Shown in pieces: positions 40,223 to 51,057 of a stretch of 64,000 nucleotides of DNA. Each line of letters opens with the position of its first letter. Position 1 is the stretch's first letter. The stretch is from Tritrichomonas musculus (Eukaryota > Parabasalia > Tritrichomonadida > Tritrichomonadidae): contig JAPFFF010000004.1 of the NCBI GenBank assembly GCA_039105265.1, positions 1,984,001 to 2,048,000 of the forward strand, written 5' to 3'. The position numbers and the translations under genes are program-made. Below the pieces are notes generated by a model, which saw nothing but the letters and a program-made list of their open reading frames with translations, had not been told where the DNA came from and ran no database searches.

Positions 40223-43200
40223 TTAAATCTTCTGAGTTGCCGAAAGGATAAATTTCTTTTTCCTATTGCAATCATCATTTCTATCCTCTTCAGATAAAAA
40301 CGATAAATCATGCCTTTTCAGTTGATTAATACATTGAGTATGTTTAAATACAAGAAAAGCTAGTACATCAATTGAAATATACTGTAACTCATCTTTCAAT
40401 TTATATCTTTGAACTAAGATATCAACAAAGATGACAAAAGATTGAACGAATGCATAAAACGAAAGTTCTCTAACGATAATAAAAGCTTCTTTAATTGAAG
40501 CAATGTCAAGTTGGCTATTTTGATAATTTTCAATAAGAAGTGAAAAGAAGCCGTTTTCTTCAAGAGATGTTACGTTTTCAGCACTAAACTCATAAATTGG
40601 TTGCGAATTAAACAAAGGATGAATTGGATTAGCATTCGGATTCCGAACAGAGATGAAAGAACTAATTCTTGAAAGTGCAGCTTTAGGTTCTTTTGCTAAA
40701 AAACGAGTAAACAAAAGTGGAATTGAATCTGCAAAAATGAAACTAATTTTGTTTTGTTGATTGCCTTTGTTTTGATATTGGATGTAATTTTGTCTACAAA
40801 GTTCTGCAAATAATGCAAAAGTGTTGGTATAAGTAGGTATTGGATTTCGATAGATTACTTGATCTTGCGTTAATAAAATGTAACCATTTTTGGTGGATGC
40901 AATTTTTTGTATAAGAACAAGAGTTGCATCTGCGTTAGTTTTAGCAAGGCGAAGAAGACCTTTGCATAGATCAATCATTTTGTTTTCATCACACATGATT
41001 TTGTCAAGTAGTTTAATGAAGGAAAGAGCTGCATAAGCTATAGTTTGATCTGTTTTTACGCCTAACAAATGTTCATTTATTGCGCCATATTCGATCTCAA
41101 TTACCGAAAATTCATCATTAGTATTTTCTGTTTTGAAATAAAAACTATTTTGGTAAAAAGTACATAAAAATGAATATGCGGCTATTAAGCTTTGGCCTTT
41201 AATATAAGGAAGCATCCTCATTATATATTTTGAACAATTGTAACAGCGAGCCTTCCGATATACTGGAAAGTTTTTGCATAAATAGGAAAAGATAAAGATA
41301 TAACGTTCAGAAACAATGAAGTCGTTACCTTTTTCGTTAGTTACCTCTTGTTCATTATTTTGAGCATATGAAGATATATAACGATATGATTGAAGAGCTG
41401 AATCAAGAAATGGCCAAGGGTCATAAACTGACTCGAAATTGCGGATGTAGTCTATATAAACAGGAATTACCTTTTTTGGGAAATTTTCAATTATTGGTTT
41501 AAAAATTGGAATGAATGACTTTGTAACACTATTAGCATTGACTTCAATTGCACTAGTAAGAACTTTTATTGAATCATCGATAAATTCTGGATGTTCAAAT
41601 GGAAGATGATTTAAAATATGAGAAGAAATGAAGCGAGAAATAAAATGCGGCCGTTTAATGATATCACAAAGCTGGTTCAAAATCATTTTGATGTTGTATA
41701 TTTCAGTTTTTGATTTAACGTTTGTTTCTTTCAAACAATCAAAAATTTTAATAAGTACATCATAAAAGGATAAAATAGATCTTTTGGTTAATTCATCACT
41801 AATCAGTTTAAAATTTTGTTGGTAATTTTGATTAGTCAAATCTTTTAATGAATCAAAATTTGAAGATAAATCTTCATCAGATTGAGTATCACCATCTTTT
41901 AGATTAAATTCTGCTTCACTTTTTCCTACCAATTTATTTGTGTTTAAATCATTATTTTTTTTCATCTTCATGTCAAGAAAAAGATTTTCGGATTTCATTG
42001 CTGCAATATCTTTTTGTTGAGTTGATGGATTTGAATTTTTAAGCTTTATTTGATTATTTTGATTAGTATTGAAAATAGAGAGTGGGCCTTGTTGTATTTT
42101 AATACCAGGTGGCGTTTTAATTTCAGGTAATTGATATTGCGATTGAGCATGTTGAACGTTTGAATTTATTTTCTTCAAGTATGGGTCCTGAAGGTTGTTC
42201 ATCCTAATATAATTTAAGAATTTGTCTACATCTGATCGATTTGTCTGTTCGAATTCAACTTGGTGTATAGCAAAGCGCTCAAAAATAGCATGAAAGTCTG
42301 GCCGTTTTGCTGGGTCTCGGTCCCATGTTTCTTTCATTAATTTTTCAAGAGGTTTTGGTGTGTTTGGCGGTAGTTTAGGTCTTTCATTTCTATTCACTAC
42401 TTTGATTACTAGCTCAGGTTGAGAAACTCGGTAAAATGGAACTTGTTGAGCGAGTAATTCGTATAAAATCATCGAATAAGAATAAACATCAACTTTGTTT
42501 GTATAGTTTTCGTTATTCATCATTTCAGGTGCCATCCATTGTGGAGTTCCAATTGGGAAATTTGTTGATTTAAAACTATTATCGAGCTTTGATACACCAA
42601 AATCACATATTTTAGGGAAAAAATTTTTATCAAGTAGAATATTCATTGATTTGAGATCACGGTGAATGATCTTCATATCATGAATGTGCGCCATTCCATA
42701 AGCAATACCCATTGCAATAATTGTTTTCTTTGTATTATCCTGGGCAAATCCAGTTCGATTTTGGTGAATGTAATGAAATAGATTTCCATTTGGTACATAC
42801 TCCATGATAATTGAAAAAGGATTTTGTGACGTAAATCCAATTATATTTGTCAAAAAAATATTTCGAATTCGGCATAAAACAATAACTTCTCGCTTGAAAA
42901 GGTTAAGATCTGATGGAATCAAATGTTCTGCTGATATTGTTTTGATAGCAACTTCTTCATGGTTTCTTGTATCTTCAGCTCTTATGACTTCACCAAAAGC
43001 ACCGCTTCCAATTTTAGCTTTTTCCTTATAAATAGATTTGAAAGTATTAACATCTAACTCAAACTGGCCCACATCATGCGGAAATTGAATTTGAATAGAA
43101 TGGCATTCTATTCTTCCAATCAGTCGGCTTAAAAAGTCTTGGAGCCTTCGTTCATTACTTATTCTTTGATTTTTAAAAGATGCCTCAAAATATGTAAATC

Positions 43201-43633
43201 GATATTTGCTTAAAAGATATGATATATCTTGACTTGAGATTAATCTTGTATCTGTTAAATCGGATTTATTTCCAATCACTAATATTTCGGATTTTATTGC
43301 AATGTTGTTATTAATAATTTGAATATAATTTGCTATTGTTGATAATGAATATTGATTTGTTAAGTCAAGAATTATTATACTTCCAGAACACATTTTAATC
43401 ATATCCATCAACTCGTTGTACTGAGGCGATGCGCTACTTAAAATAATAGTTGAGGTATCAAGAAATGACAGTTGGGTTTCTTTTCCATTAATCAAACTAA
43501 CGACTTCAATAAAAGAATTAGTCATTGTTACTTCTGGTTGATCGGTAATTGATCCATATGTAAATGACTGAATAAAGCTTGTTTTCCCTGATTTTTTGTC
43601 ACCCAAAACAGCGATTTTTACAGAAGAATTCAT
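40223..43633 (-). CDS. Small-GTPase / TKL protein kinase fusion
   Basis: 1136 aa in one uninterrupted frame, ATG at 43633. Residues 4-175 form a Ras/Rab-like GTPase: P-loop G11-DKKSGKTS, a switch II-like FLDTS (58-62) lacking the usual Gly and Gln of D-T-A-G-Q, G-N-K122-S-D base-specificity motif (NKSD 122-125), and EASFK in place of S-A-K. Residues about 204-455 form a TKL-like kinase: GSGAFGEV, VAIK (Lys231), HRD (324-326), DLKSMN, DFG (344-346), GTPQWMAPE (368-370). All catalytic residues are present. After a linker, residues about 600-1110 are helical, possibly Armadillo/HEAT-like. The order GTPase then kinase recalls ROCO proteins, but I see no COR domain. The GTPase may gate or localise the kinase. 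The missing Gln suggests slow hydrolysis. Confidence 0.85.
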   Translation of the reverse strand: MNSSVKIAVLGDKKSGKTSFIQSFTYGSITDQPEVTMTNSFIEVVSLINGKETQLSFLDTSTIILSSASPQYNELMDMIKMCSGSIIILDLTNQYSLSTIANYIQIINNNIAIKSEILVIGNKSDLTDTRLISSQDISYLLSKYRFTYFEASFKNQRISNERRLQDFLSRLIGRIECHSIQIQFPHDVGQFELDVNTFKSIYKEKAKIGSGAFGEVIRAEDTRNHEEVAIKTISAEHLIPSDLNLFKREVIVLCRIRNIFLTNIIGFTSQNPFSIIMEYVPNGNLFHYIHQNRTGFAQDNTKKTIIAMGIAYGMAHIHDMKIIHRDLKSMNILLDKNFFPKICDFGVSKLDNSFKSTNFPIGTPQWMAPEMMNNENYTNKVDVYSYSMILYELLAQQVPFYRVSQPELVIKVVNRNERPKLPPNTPKPLEKLMKETWDRDPAKRPDFHAIFERFAIHQVEFEQTNRSDVDKFLNYIRMNNLQDPYLKKINSNVQHAQSQYQLPEIKTPPGIKIQQGPLSIFNTNQNNQIKLKNSNPSTQQKDIAAMKSENLFLDMKMKKNNDLNTNKLVGKSEAEFNLKDGDTQSDEDLSSNFDSLKDLTNQNYQQNFKLISDELTKRSILSFYDVLIKIFDCLKETNVKSKTEIYNIKMILNQLCDIIKRPHFISRFISSHILNHLPFEHPEFIDDSIKVLTSAIEVNANSVTKSFIPIFKPIIENFPKKVIPVYIDYIRNFESVYDPWPFLDSALQSYRYISSYAQNNEQEVTNEKGNDFIVSERYIFIFSYLCKNFPVYRKARCYNCSKYIMRMLPYIKGQSLIAAYSFLCTFYQNSFYFKTENTNDEFSVIEIEYGAINEHLLGVKTDQTIAYAALSFIKLLDKIMCDENKMIDLCKGLLRLAKTNADATLVLIQKIASTKNGYILLTQDQVIYRNPIPTYTNTFALFAELCRQNYIQYQNKGNQQNKISFIFADSIPLLFTRFLAKEPKAALSRISSFISVRNPNANPIHPLFNSQPIYEFSAENVTSLEENGFFSLLIENYQNSQLDIASIKEAFIIVRELSFYAFVQSFVIFVDILVQRYKLKDELQYISIDVLAFLVFKHTQCINQLKRHDLSFLSEEDRNDDCNRKKKFILSATQKI

Positions 43634-43739
43634 TCTAAAAGCATAATAAATATGGATTCAATTTAAAATACGTTAATGAGTATTCAAATTTTAATTTTTT
43701 CAAGGATACTCAAAAAAACGGAGATTCATAATGATCATT

Positions 43740-43983
43740 CTGTGATGTCGATTTACTTGAAGTTTTGATCTCGGATTTCATTATTCCTTTCTCTTTGTAA
43801 AGTGTATCTTTTCATTTTACCGAGTTTCTCATTAAGTTCTCTAGTTATAAATTACAATGTATTTGGATTACAACGGAGTAATGTGTCAAGTGTTTTAGAG
43901 TATTTCCATTCGACAAGAAGAGTGAGCTCATGTTTCAATTTACTCATATCATTCTTTGATGAGAGATCTGTTAATGTGGTCAT
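43740..43983 (-). pseudogene. Decayed gene of unknown family
   Basis: From the ATG at 43983 the reverse strand reads MTTLTDLSSKNDMSKLKHEL and continues in coding-like fashion (VEWKYSKTLDTLLRCNPNTL). It then hits an in-frame TAA, and the same frame resumes with FITRELNEKLGKMKRYTL to a second stop near 43740. An initiator-like TCATTT lies just before the ATG. Codon mix and charge are unlike the surrounding AT-rich spacer. I do not recognise the family. The broken frame and intact promoter-like motif suggest a recently inactivated gene or the first part of a longer relic. Confidence 0.45.
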
Positions 43984-44779
43984 TTAAATGAAAGAAAAAT
44001 ACAAAGAAAATACATAAATGTTTCTTTTGTTGGCAGATATAATCAATATTTATCAAATTTATTGATTTACAATGTCTTTGATTTAATAATATCATCTTCA
44101 TTCTCCATTTATTAATAAATCACTTTTCATAAGCTTTATTACATACTCTGAAGCTTTAACAATCATATAGTATATTAATGGCAGTTTCATCATTAATACT
44201 ATTAGATTGGTATTCATTTATCTCGTTAATGAGATTATAATATATATCTCATTCACATTTAGAGTTAATACGGATTAGTTTGTAATTTCCAGCAGTTATC
44301 AAAATATAAATTATGTATATTTGTACCTATAAGAAGTAATATCCTTTACTATTAATAGTCGATCTACTTCCTTTGATCTCTACTGTGTTTGGAAATGTAT
44401 TAGTACCTCATCATGTTGATAATTCTTGTAATAGTCAAAATTTGAAATTTAAATCCTTGTGTATCTTTACAATTAAATCCATCATGTTGATCATTCTGTT
44501 TTTGTCCAACGTCATCTATTTGGTAAACAGAGTGCGAGTCATTATTTTGTTGAGGTTTGACCTTTCTTGTTGTATATTGGCTTTAGCGGAGTATTCTGAC
44601 GAAATCAAACTTGCTTTGCACAAAGTAAGGTCGGTTTCACCGAATAGTTCATTCCCTTAATAAACCAATCTTGACATATAAGCTCTCTTGCCATCTTCTC
44701 ATACATTCTTACTCATTACAATCTCATAATTGTGTTGAAAGATCTTCACTCCTTTACTCTTTCTTTCTCTTAAATTTAT
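43984..44779. other. Possible relic coding sequence upstream of the mariner element
   Basis: The reverse strand between about 44760 and 44380 has peptide-like runs in alternating frames. One is MARELICQDWFIKGMNYSVK near 44690; another, NELFGETDLTLCKASLISSE, overlaps it in a different frame. Base composition is less AT-rich than true spacer here. I cannot name a family. The forward 95-codon frame at 44373-44660 overlaps these and looks like a shadow. Confidence 0.35.
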
Positions 44780-44781
44780 AG

Positions 44782-46056
44782 GGGTCTCAAAAAGTTTTTA
44801 GGGCGACCATCTTTGGAATGGTTTGAAAATGTAATATTTTAATAACATATAGTAGTGATCTTAGTAACATTATATTTCTTATCAAATTAAATTTTCAATC
44901 TTTATTCATAGAGTTAAAGGTCAAAAAGTTCGTTTAAAATTAAAAATATAAACGTATAATCAAATGTCTGAAATAGAGCAGCGAGGAATCATTCATTATT
45001 ATTATCTAAAAGGAAAAATGCCAGCTCAAATACACCAAAAACTTGTTAATGTATATCAATGCAATGCGCTGAAACCCAAAACTGTTGAATACTGGTATCA
45101 TGAATTTAAATGCGGGCGTGTAACGATTGATGATAAGCCCAGATCAGGGAGACCGCCATTAGATGATTTGGATGCAATTATTCTTAAAACATTAACAGAA
45201 TATCCTTTTAGTTCTGTTTCACAAATAAGTGATGTTTGTGGTTGTTCATATGATACTGCTTATAACCGTTTAACTGAAGTTCTCGGTTACAAAAATTACA
45301 CTTTACGTTGGGTGCCTTATTCTCTGACAAATGATCTGAAAAATAAAAGAGTAAATGGTGCACTGGAATTAAAATCAATACTTGTTTCTGAGTCACAAAA
45401 AGATTTCATTAATCTGATCACAGGAGACCAATCATGGTTCTTTTTGTCTTATGAACCAGCAAAAAAATGGTCAATATCTAAAGATGATGTGCCATTTAGG
45501 GTTTCAAAAAGTATATGTACTGAAAAAGTGATGATTACAGTAATGTTCTCAAAAAATCGAATTTTTCATATTGATATGATGAAGAAAGGTCAATCTTTTA
45601 ATACAGAATATTTTATTAATAATGTGCTTGAACCAACAATTGATGAATTTAGAAAAACATCAAAAAAGAAAAAGCTTAAACTCCATCTCGATAATTGTAG
45701 AGTTCACAACTCGAAAAAATCAAATGAGTGGTATAATAAAAATGGTGTTGTGAGGGTGCCACATCCTCCATACAGCCCAGACTTGGCACCCTCAGATTAC
45801 TTTCTTTTCGGATATCTGAAAGAAAAGCTAGCTGGATTATCTTTCACCTCACCTGAAGAATTATTTGACTCAATAACCGAAATCTTGCATGAAATACCAA
45901 GTGACATAATGAACAAGGTTTTTGAATCATGGATAAAGAGATGCGATGAAATAATAAATAATAATGGTGAATATATTAAGTAAAGATTATTATATTTTAA
46001 TATTATAACTTTAATCTGTTTCTTTAATAGTCGCCCTAAAAACTTTTTGAGACCCC
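44782..46056 (+). mobile_element. Intact mariner-family transposon
   Basis: 1275 bp bounded by perfect 27-bp terminal inverted repeats at 44782-44808 and 46030-46056 (ends GGGGTCTCAAAAAG). A TA dinucleotide flanks each end (44780-44781 and 46057-46058), the target duplication of Tc1/mariner elements. It contains one full-length transposase. Mariner elements are abundant in Trichomonas vaginalis (Tvmar1); this one is similar in length and plan. Perfect ends and an intact gene suggest recent insertion and possible activity. Confidence 0.93.
44964..45983 (+). CDS. Mariner transposase (DD34D)
   Basis: 339 aa, the usual mariner length, starting MSEIEQRGII. The N-terminus (about 1-110) carries the paired helix-turn-helix DNA-binding region; it includes W-Y-H-E-F-K-C-G-R-V, typical of mariner (W-x-x-x-F-x-x-G), and the D-x-P-R-S-G-R-P linker. 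The catalytic domain has D155 (ITGDQSWFF), D243 (LHLDNCRVH) and D278 (SPDLAPSDYFLF), with 34 residues between the last two: the diagnostic DD34D. It cuts and pastes the element at TA sites by binding its inverted repeats. No frameshift or stop is seen, so the enzyme is probably functional. Confidence 0.95.
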   Translation: MSEIEQRGIIHYYYLKGKMPAQIHQKLVNVYQCNALKPKTVEYWYHEFKCGRVTIDDKPRSGRPPLDDLDAIILKTLTEYPFSSVSQISDVCGCSYDTAYNRLTEVLGYKNYTLRWVPYSLTNDLKNKRVNGALELKSILVSESQKDFINLITGDQSWFFLSYEPAKKWSISKDDVPFRVSKSICTEKVMITVMFSKNRIFHIDMMKKGQSFNTEYFINNVLEPTIDEFRKTSKKKKLKLHLDNCRVHNSKKSNEWYNKNGVVRVPHPPYSPDLAPSDYFLFGYLKEKLAGLSFTSPEELFDSITEILHEIPSDIMNKVFESWIKRCDEIINNNGEYIK

Positions 46057-46603
46057 TATAATATCAAGTTGCTTTCTAAAATGCATGCTCTTGTTATACA
46101 TTTCGTTGTTAAGATATATCTAAAGAAAAAGGATTTATGTGTCGACGAAGGATTTATCTGTCGACACTGGACAAAAAAAAGAGATAGAGATTTCATATAT
46201 TAAATATAACTTCTCAATAATATATAATCATTATTTAAATGATTAAACTCAAAATATGATGATCCGATCAATCAGTATATGCCATTGTTAGTTGCATCGT
46301 CGATCGCTTTTTTTGAGAAATTGTATTAGTAGATCTTAGATTTATTCATAATATAAATTCTATATGATATCATAAATATATAGGATTTTTTATAGATTTT
46401 TAATTCAACTGTAGTATGGTGAAACGACAAAGGTGATGTGAAAAATAAAATACGTTAAATGAAAAAAAAAATAAAGTAGTGTTTTTGATATATTGAATTA
46501 ATATTTCATATTAATTTTATATTTTTCAATGATCAAAAATTCTTTTGATACGAACTAGATATTTATAATGCATATAAATTATTAAAAATATTATGATATT
46601 ATA

Positions 46604-48062
46604 GTTGGTGGACATAATTCTGTTTTGGAGACATAATTATGTTTTCACATCATTTCTATATATTCAAATTGGACTTTTAAAAAAACAATTGTAGAACAAT
46701 TAATATCATATTGGATACATTCTATTCCCCGATTTTCATTCACTTTTATCAAACTAAATTTGATCATAAATATGATATCGAATTTTTAATTTCTGAATAT
46801 TTTTTTATTATTTAAAAAAAATTATAATTTACTTTTCATCTATAATTAAAATGTATCATTATTATTTATTGAAATAAAATAGATAATTAGAAAAAATGGT
46901 TTCATTTTCATTTCACTACTCAAAAAACTCATTTCATATCACATTTCATGTTTTTACCATAAAAAAAAGGTTGTTTTAATTTGCTCTAACATAGTTATTA
47001 TTTTAGAATATAATGTATATATTATATTTTAGAAAAAAATTTATTGAAATAATAATTATATAAAAAGAAAAAGTGTTTTCAAAATATGACAAAAATCATT
47101 CATACAAAATTACAAATTTTGAAAAATGAGTTCATTTTATTTCAAATTAGATGCAGTATTAATCATCTATATGATGCATATAATATATTAAATATAATAA
47201 TATGGTTGAAAAAGAATCAATCTTGGAAAAATTTCATTTTTCTTTTTTTCATTCAAAATCATTCATAAATCACTCATGCATAATTGATATGATTTCAGAA
47301 TTACATTATTTGATAACACATACAATGAAATATATTATTAATCCTCTAAAAATCATTGTTGTCCATCAAGATTTCAGGTTTTTCTAAGAAATATACAAAT
47401 TTCACTTTTTTATTTTTTCTATTATAATAGCATTAAAAATAGCAATTAATCAATAAATATTAGGTAAGTATAGAAGAACTATTAAAATAATGAAAATAAT
47501 TTCTCAATGTCTAAAATTGAAAGTCTTTTTAAGTTATTTCAGAAGTTACTCTTTTTCATCAAGGTAATAGATCTTGAGTAGAACCGCCAATTTTATTTTT
47601 TCAATATCATTATACTATTTGCATTATATCAAATATTTAAATAAAAATTTAAAAGTTTTTATTTTTTATTGGAAAAAAACAAAAAAGTGATATGATTTTT
47701 AACTTTATTTTGTGCATCAAAATTTTCTTATATGAAAGTTTTTAGATATCAATTATCTGACAAAATTATATCATTACTGATTATGAATTAATGATATTAT
47801 TATTAAATCCCAAGTTTCAATTATTGAGAATAAAATAAGCATTTTGACTTTTTTTTACATTAATGGCAAAATTTCATATAAATCACAAATATAATAGCTC
47901 ATTTAATTAAATAATGATGTACATAAAATACATTAATAAAGTATATAATATTATCAAATTATCTTTAAAAAGTATTGAGAAAAATGTGTTTTATTTTTGT
48001 GTACCATTCAAAAAGTTGAGCAAACATGATTATGTCCCAAAAACATAATTATGTCCACCAAC
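46604..48062. mobile_element. Nested non-autonomous element with inverted repeats and TA duplication
   Basis: Both ends begin GTTGGTGGACATAATT and continue as inverted repeats of about 43 bp (left 46604-46646, right 48020-48062) with five mismatches. Each arm contains the motif GACATAATTATGTTTT twice in direct order, like duplicated transposase-binding sites. TA flanks both sides (46602-46603, 48063-48064). The 1.37-kb interior is AT-rich, with no transposase; its short open frames (47086-47387) are not gene-like. It inserted into the 5' part of the larger pogo-like element. Confidence 0.8.
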
Positions 48063-48210
48063 TATAAATATATCTTTTCTCTATTTTTAAACATTAAAAT
48101 ATTATTTAAAGGTTAATAATTGTTTTATTTTTTGGATATACATTAGTTTATAACTAAAATTTAAAAAGATATCATTAATTTAAAAATGTAAAAAACAATA
48201 GAAAATTGAA

Positions 48211-50064
48211 ATGTTGATCGGAAGGCCTAGAAAATATCTCATTTATCAATATGAAAGCATGATTCCCAAAATCCTGAAAAAGAATAAAAGAGGAAGGCCT
48301 AGAAAAGATGGGCAAAGAGGACAAACGCAAGCTCATGAAACAAAAGCAATCCCAAAACAAAATCAAAGTGATTTCAATAAAATGGATATTATTAGCTTTC
48401 TTACAAATAGTTATGAGCAAGAAATCGCGCCAGGCGTACGTCACCTTTTTGATATAGATGATGCCTATTATGATTACCCAAAATTCCTTATTAGATGTAA
48501 CAAAAGAAACAAAGATGAGAGAATGACCAGAAGTGACAAAAAATGGTTTGAACAAACCGAAGAATTGAAACGATTATGGGAGAGTTATCATCCGGAAAAA
48601 GTTTTAACAATTGATGATCTCAAAAATGCAGTTAATGCTCAAGAAGAAGAAGAGGAGGAAGAGGTCGATGATTTCGATGAAAATGATAATGAATCAAAGG
48701 ATGAATCAAGCAGGCATATTAAGCATAGAGATCCTATAATTGAATTTAATAGTGATGGGTGGAATTCACTCGATAGAAGTGTACAAAAAATTCTTAAATC
48801 TCACGAAGAAGAAATATTTAATGATGGTGTAACTTACCAACAACAGATGAAATTTGTATACACTTTAATTTATAGTCCTAAAAAATCTGATCATCGAGGT
48901 TATCAAACGATTGCCGATTTGTTTGGTGTTGGTAAAGGAACTGTTTATAATACAATAAAAAGAATGGAATATAAAAAAAAAGAAGTTGGTCATCCTCCAA
49001 TATTTACTCAAGATGAACTTATATTTTTGGCCAATAAAATCGAATTTGAATGGACTAATAACAATCCATTTTCATTGTCGTTTTTAGCAAATTGGATTTA
49101 TAAAACATTTCATAAAGTTATCTCGAATAACACATTATCTCATACAATAAAAAGATACAAACTTGGCAAAAGTATTTTAGCATATCCAACTGAAGATAGA
49201 CGTATTTGTGTTCCACTTGAAGTGATTGATCAGCATTATCAACAATTACAAGAAATTCTTAAAGCACGAATTCCACCAGCCTTTGTTCTGAATGTAGATG
49301 AGTGTGGATTTCAACAATGGCAGGATAAGAGAGCAGAAAAAGTAATTGTTCCATGTAATGTAGAATGTTCATCAACTAATATCGGTATTGATAGAGCAGG
49401 AAGAAGATCTACATTAGTTGGCTGTATAGCAGCAGATGGATCAAGACTTAAACCCTTTTTAATTATAACAAGAAAAACAATCGAAAAATCTTTACACGAA
49501 AAAGGATATACTGACAATGTAGTTGAAATAGTATACCAAAAAAGTGGATTTATCACTGCCCAAATATTCGATTATTGGGCAGAGAGCATTTTCTTTCCTG
49601 AAATAGAATCAAGAAGACTTCAGTATAATTATTCTGGCCCAGTTCTTTTAATGTATGATGGTTGTACGTGTCATTCGTCCGATTTTTTCTTGGATGAATG
49701 CACATATCGAGATATAATTCCATTTTTAGAACCTCCTAATTCTTCCGATCAAGTCCAAGTGCTTGATATCGGAGTGTTCGGAGTTCAAAAGACATTGAAA
49801 AAATCATTAACTGCGGATGATTCTCTAAGTGCAAATTCAAACGAAATAACCGCGATAGTTGATTCTTGGATGAAAGCTACAATACCTAGTAACGTAACCA
49901 GTGCGTTTCGCCAAGCTGGCTTTTTTAAGGAAGAGGATTCAACATTTGAATATATTGTAAATTGTGATATACATAAAGCTAGATCAGTTAGAGGAATTGA
50001 GCATTGTGAAAATCCTTTGTTGATACCTGCAAAAAAAAATATACCTGTTCTACAATTTGAATAA
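48211..50064 (+). CDS. Pogo/Tigger-like DDE transposase with AT-hooks
   Basis: 617 aa starting MLIGRPRKYL. Two AT-hook-like motifs (GRPRK, residues 4-8 and about 28-32) suit binding AT-rich DNA. An acidic segment follows (about 145-165). A helix-turn-helix is visible near residues 230-255 (GYQTIADLFGVGKGTVYNTI), and a second CENP-B-like DNA-binding part lies at about 265-320. The DDE domain has D363 (LNVDECGFQQW), D483 (LLMYDGCTCHSS) and D519 (VQVLDIGVFG), giving 35 residues between the last two (DD35D); the L-D-x-G-V-F motif is typical of pogo relatives. No stop or shift is seen, so it may be active on the ends of the surrounding element. A decayed relative lies at 52580-53265 on the other strand. 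Confidence 0.85.
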   Translation: MLIGRPRKYLIYQYESMIPKILKKNKRGRPRKDGQRGQTQAHETKAIPKQNQSDFNKMDIISFLTNSYEQEIAPGVRHLFDIDDAYYDYPKFLIRCNKRNKDERMTRSDKKWFEQTEELKRLWESYHPEKVLTIDDLKNAVNAQEEEEEEEVDDFDENDNESKDESSRHIKHRDPIIEFNSDGWNSLDRSVQKILKSHEEEIFNDGVTYQQQMKFVYTLIYSPKKSDHRGYQTIADLFGVGKGTVYNTIKRMEYKKKEVGHPPIFTQDELIFLANKIEFEWTNNNPFSLSFLANWIYKTFHKVISNNTLSHTIKRYKLGKSILAYPTEDRRICVPLEVIDQHYQQLQEILKARIPPAFVLNVDECGFQQWQDKRAEKVIVPCNVECSSTNIGIDRAGRRSTLVGCIAADGSRLKPFLIITRKTIEKSLHEKGYTDNVVEIVYQKSGFITAQIFDYWAESIFFPEIESRRLQYNYSGPVLLMYDGCTCHSSDFFLDECTYRDIIPFLEPPNSSDQVQVLDIGVFGVQKTLKKSLTADDSLSANSNEITAIVDSWMKATIPSNVTSAFRQAGFFKEEDSTFEYIVNCDIHKARSVRGIEHCENPLLIPAKKNIPVLQFE

Positions 50065-50419
50065 TTTTATTTAATGTTATAGGTTTTATTTTATTTTCAA
50101 ACCGATTTATAATTCAATTATAACCTGGACAAAATTTTAATTGATGATGAATTATTATTTCAATATTATATTTAATTTAATAATATATAAGATGAATATT
50201 AGAAAATACAAATCATTGTTTGCTTTGATTTTTTATTCATAAATAGCAATATAATTCATTAACAAAAGATTTTGGGTTCAATATTAATATTATATGTAAC
50301 AAAATAATTTGGTACAAATGATTTAATTAATTATCAAAAGATGCTAGCATCAATAGTATTATTTAAAATATAAAATGAAAAAGAAATTGCATTTCATTTT
50401 AATATAATTATATCCAAAA

Positions 50420-50650
50420 AATCTCACTTAACAATATAATTGAATGACAATGAATTCAAAAATCTCACCGAACTCTATAATTGAATGATCATATATTTCA
50501 AAAATCTCACCGAACTCTATAATTGAATGACAATGAATTCAAAAATCTAACCGAACTCTATAATTGAATGATCATATATTTCAAAAATCTCACCGAACTT
50601 TTAATTTGATTGTCCATAAATACAGATAAAAGTCACCGAACTCTATAATA
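50420..50650. repeat. 41-42-bp tandem repeat, about 5.5 copies
   Basis: Units carrying ATCTCACCGAACTCTATAAT start near 50461, 50503, 50544, 50586 and 50628, with a partial copy before. Two unit variants alternate (GACAATGAATTC versus GATCATATATTTC), suggesting expansion by an 83-84-bp double unit. It sits in the right arm of the pogo-like transposon, where subterminal repeats could bind transposase. Confidence 0.85.
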
Positions 50651-51057
50651 TAAATAAATAAGAAACTTAAAACTTCTTTTTTTAGCTTTTAATCAATCTA
50701 TATATGATATATTATATGCATTAAATAATTACTAACTTAAATTAAATTATTAATAATTACCAATTTAACCATTTATAATATTATTTTTATTATAAATGCT
50801 CATTACATTTAATCTTTTAAATTGCAATAATATTAAAATTGCTTATTTTTCACATAATATTTTAAATTGCAATGAAAATTAACTTATAAAGGCTTATTTA
50901 TTTATTCACTCATTCATTTATTATCATTTTTTCTTTTATATTAATAATTAATATCTTAAATTTTCAATCAAAGGATTTGTAAAAAAAAAAAAGCATATTA
51001 ATAGTGGTGTAACTTGTTTTCAAGTATAAAAGCAAGGATTTTCCAATTTTTCAAAAC

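Noticed and set aside
47086-47387. Two overlapping short forward frames inside the nested element
   Set aside because: AT-biased, no transposase motif, and not conserved-looking; the element is judged non-autonomous.
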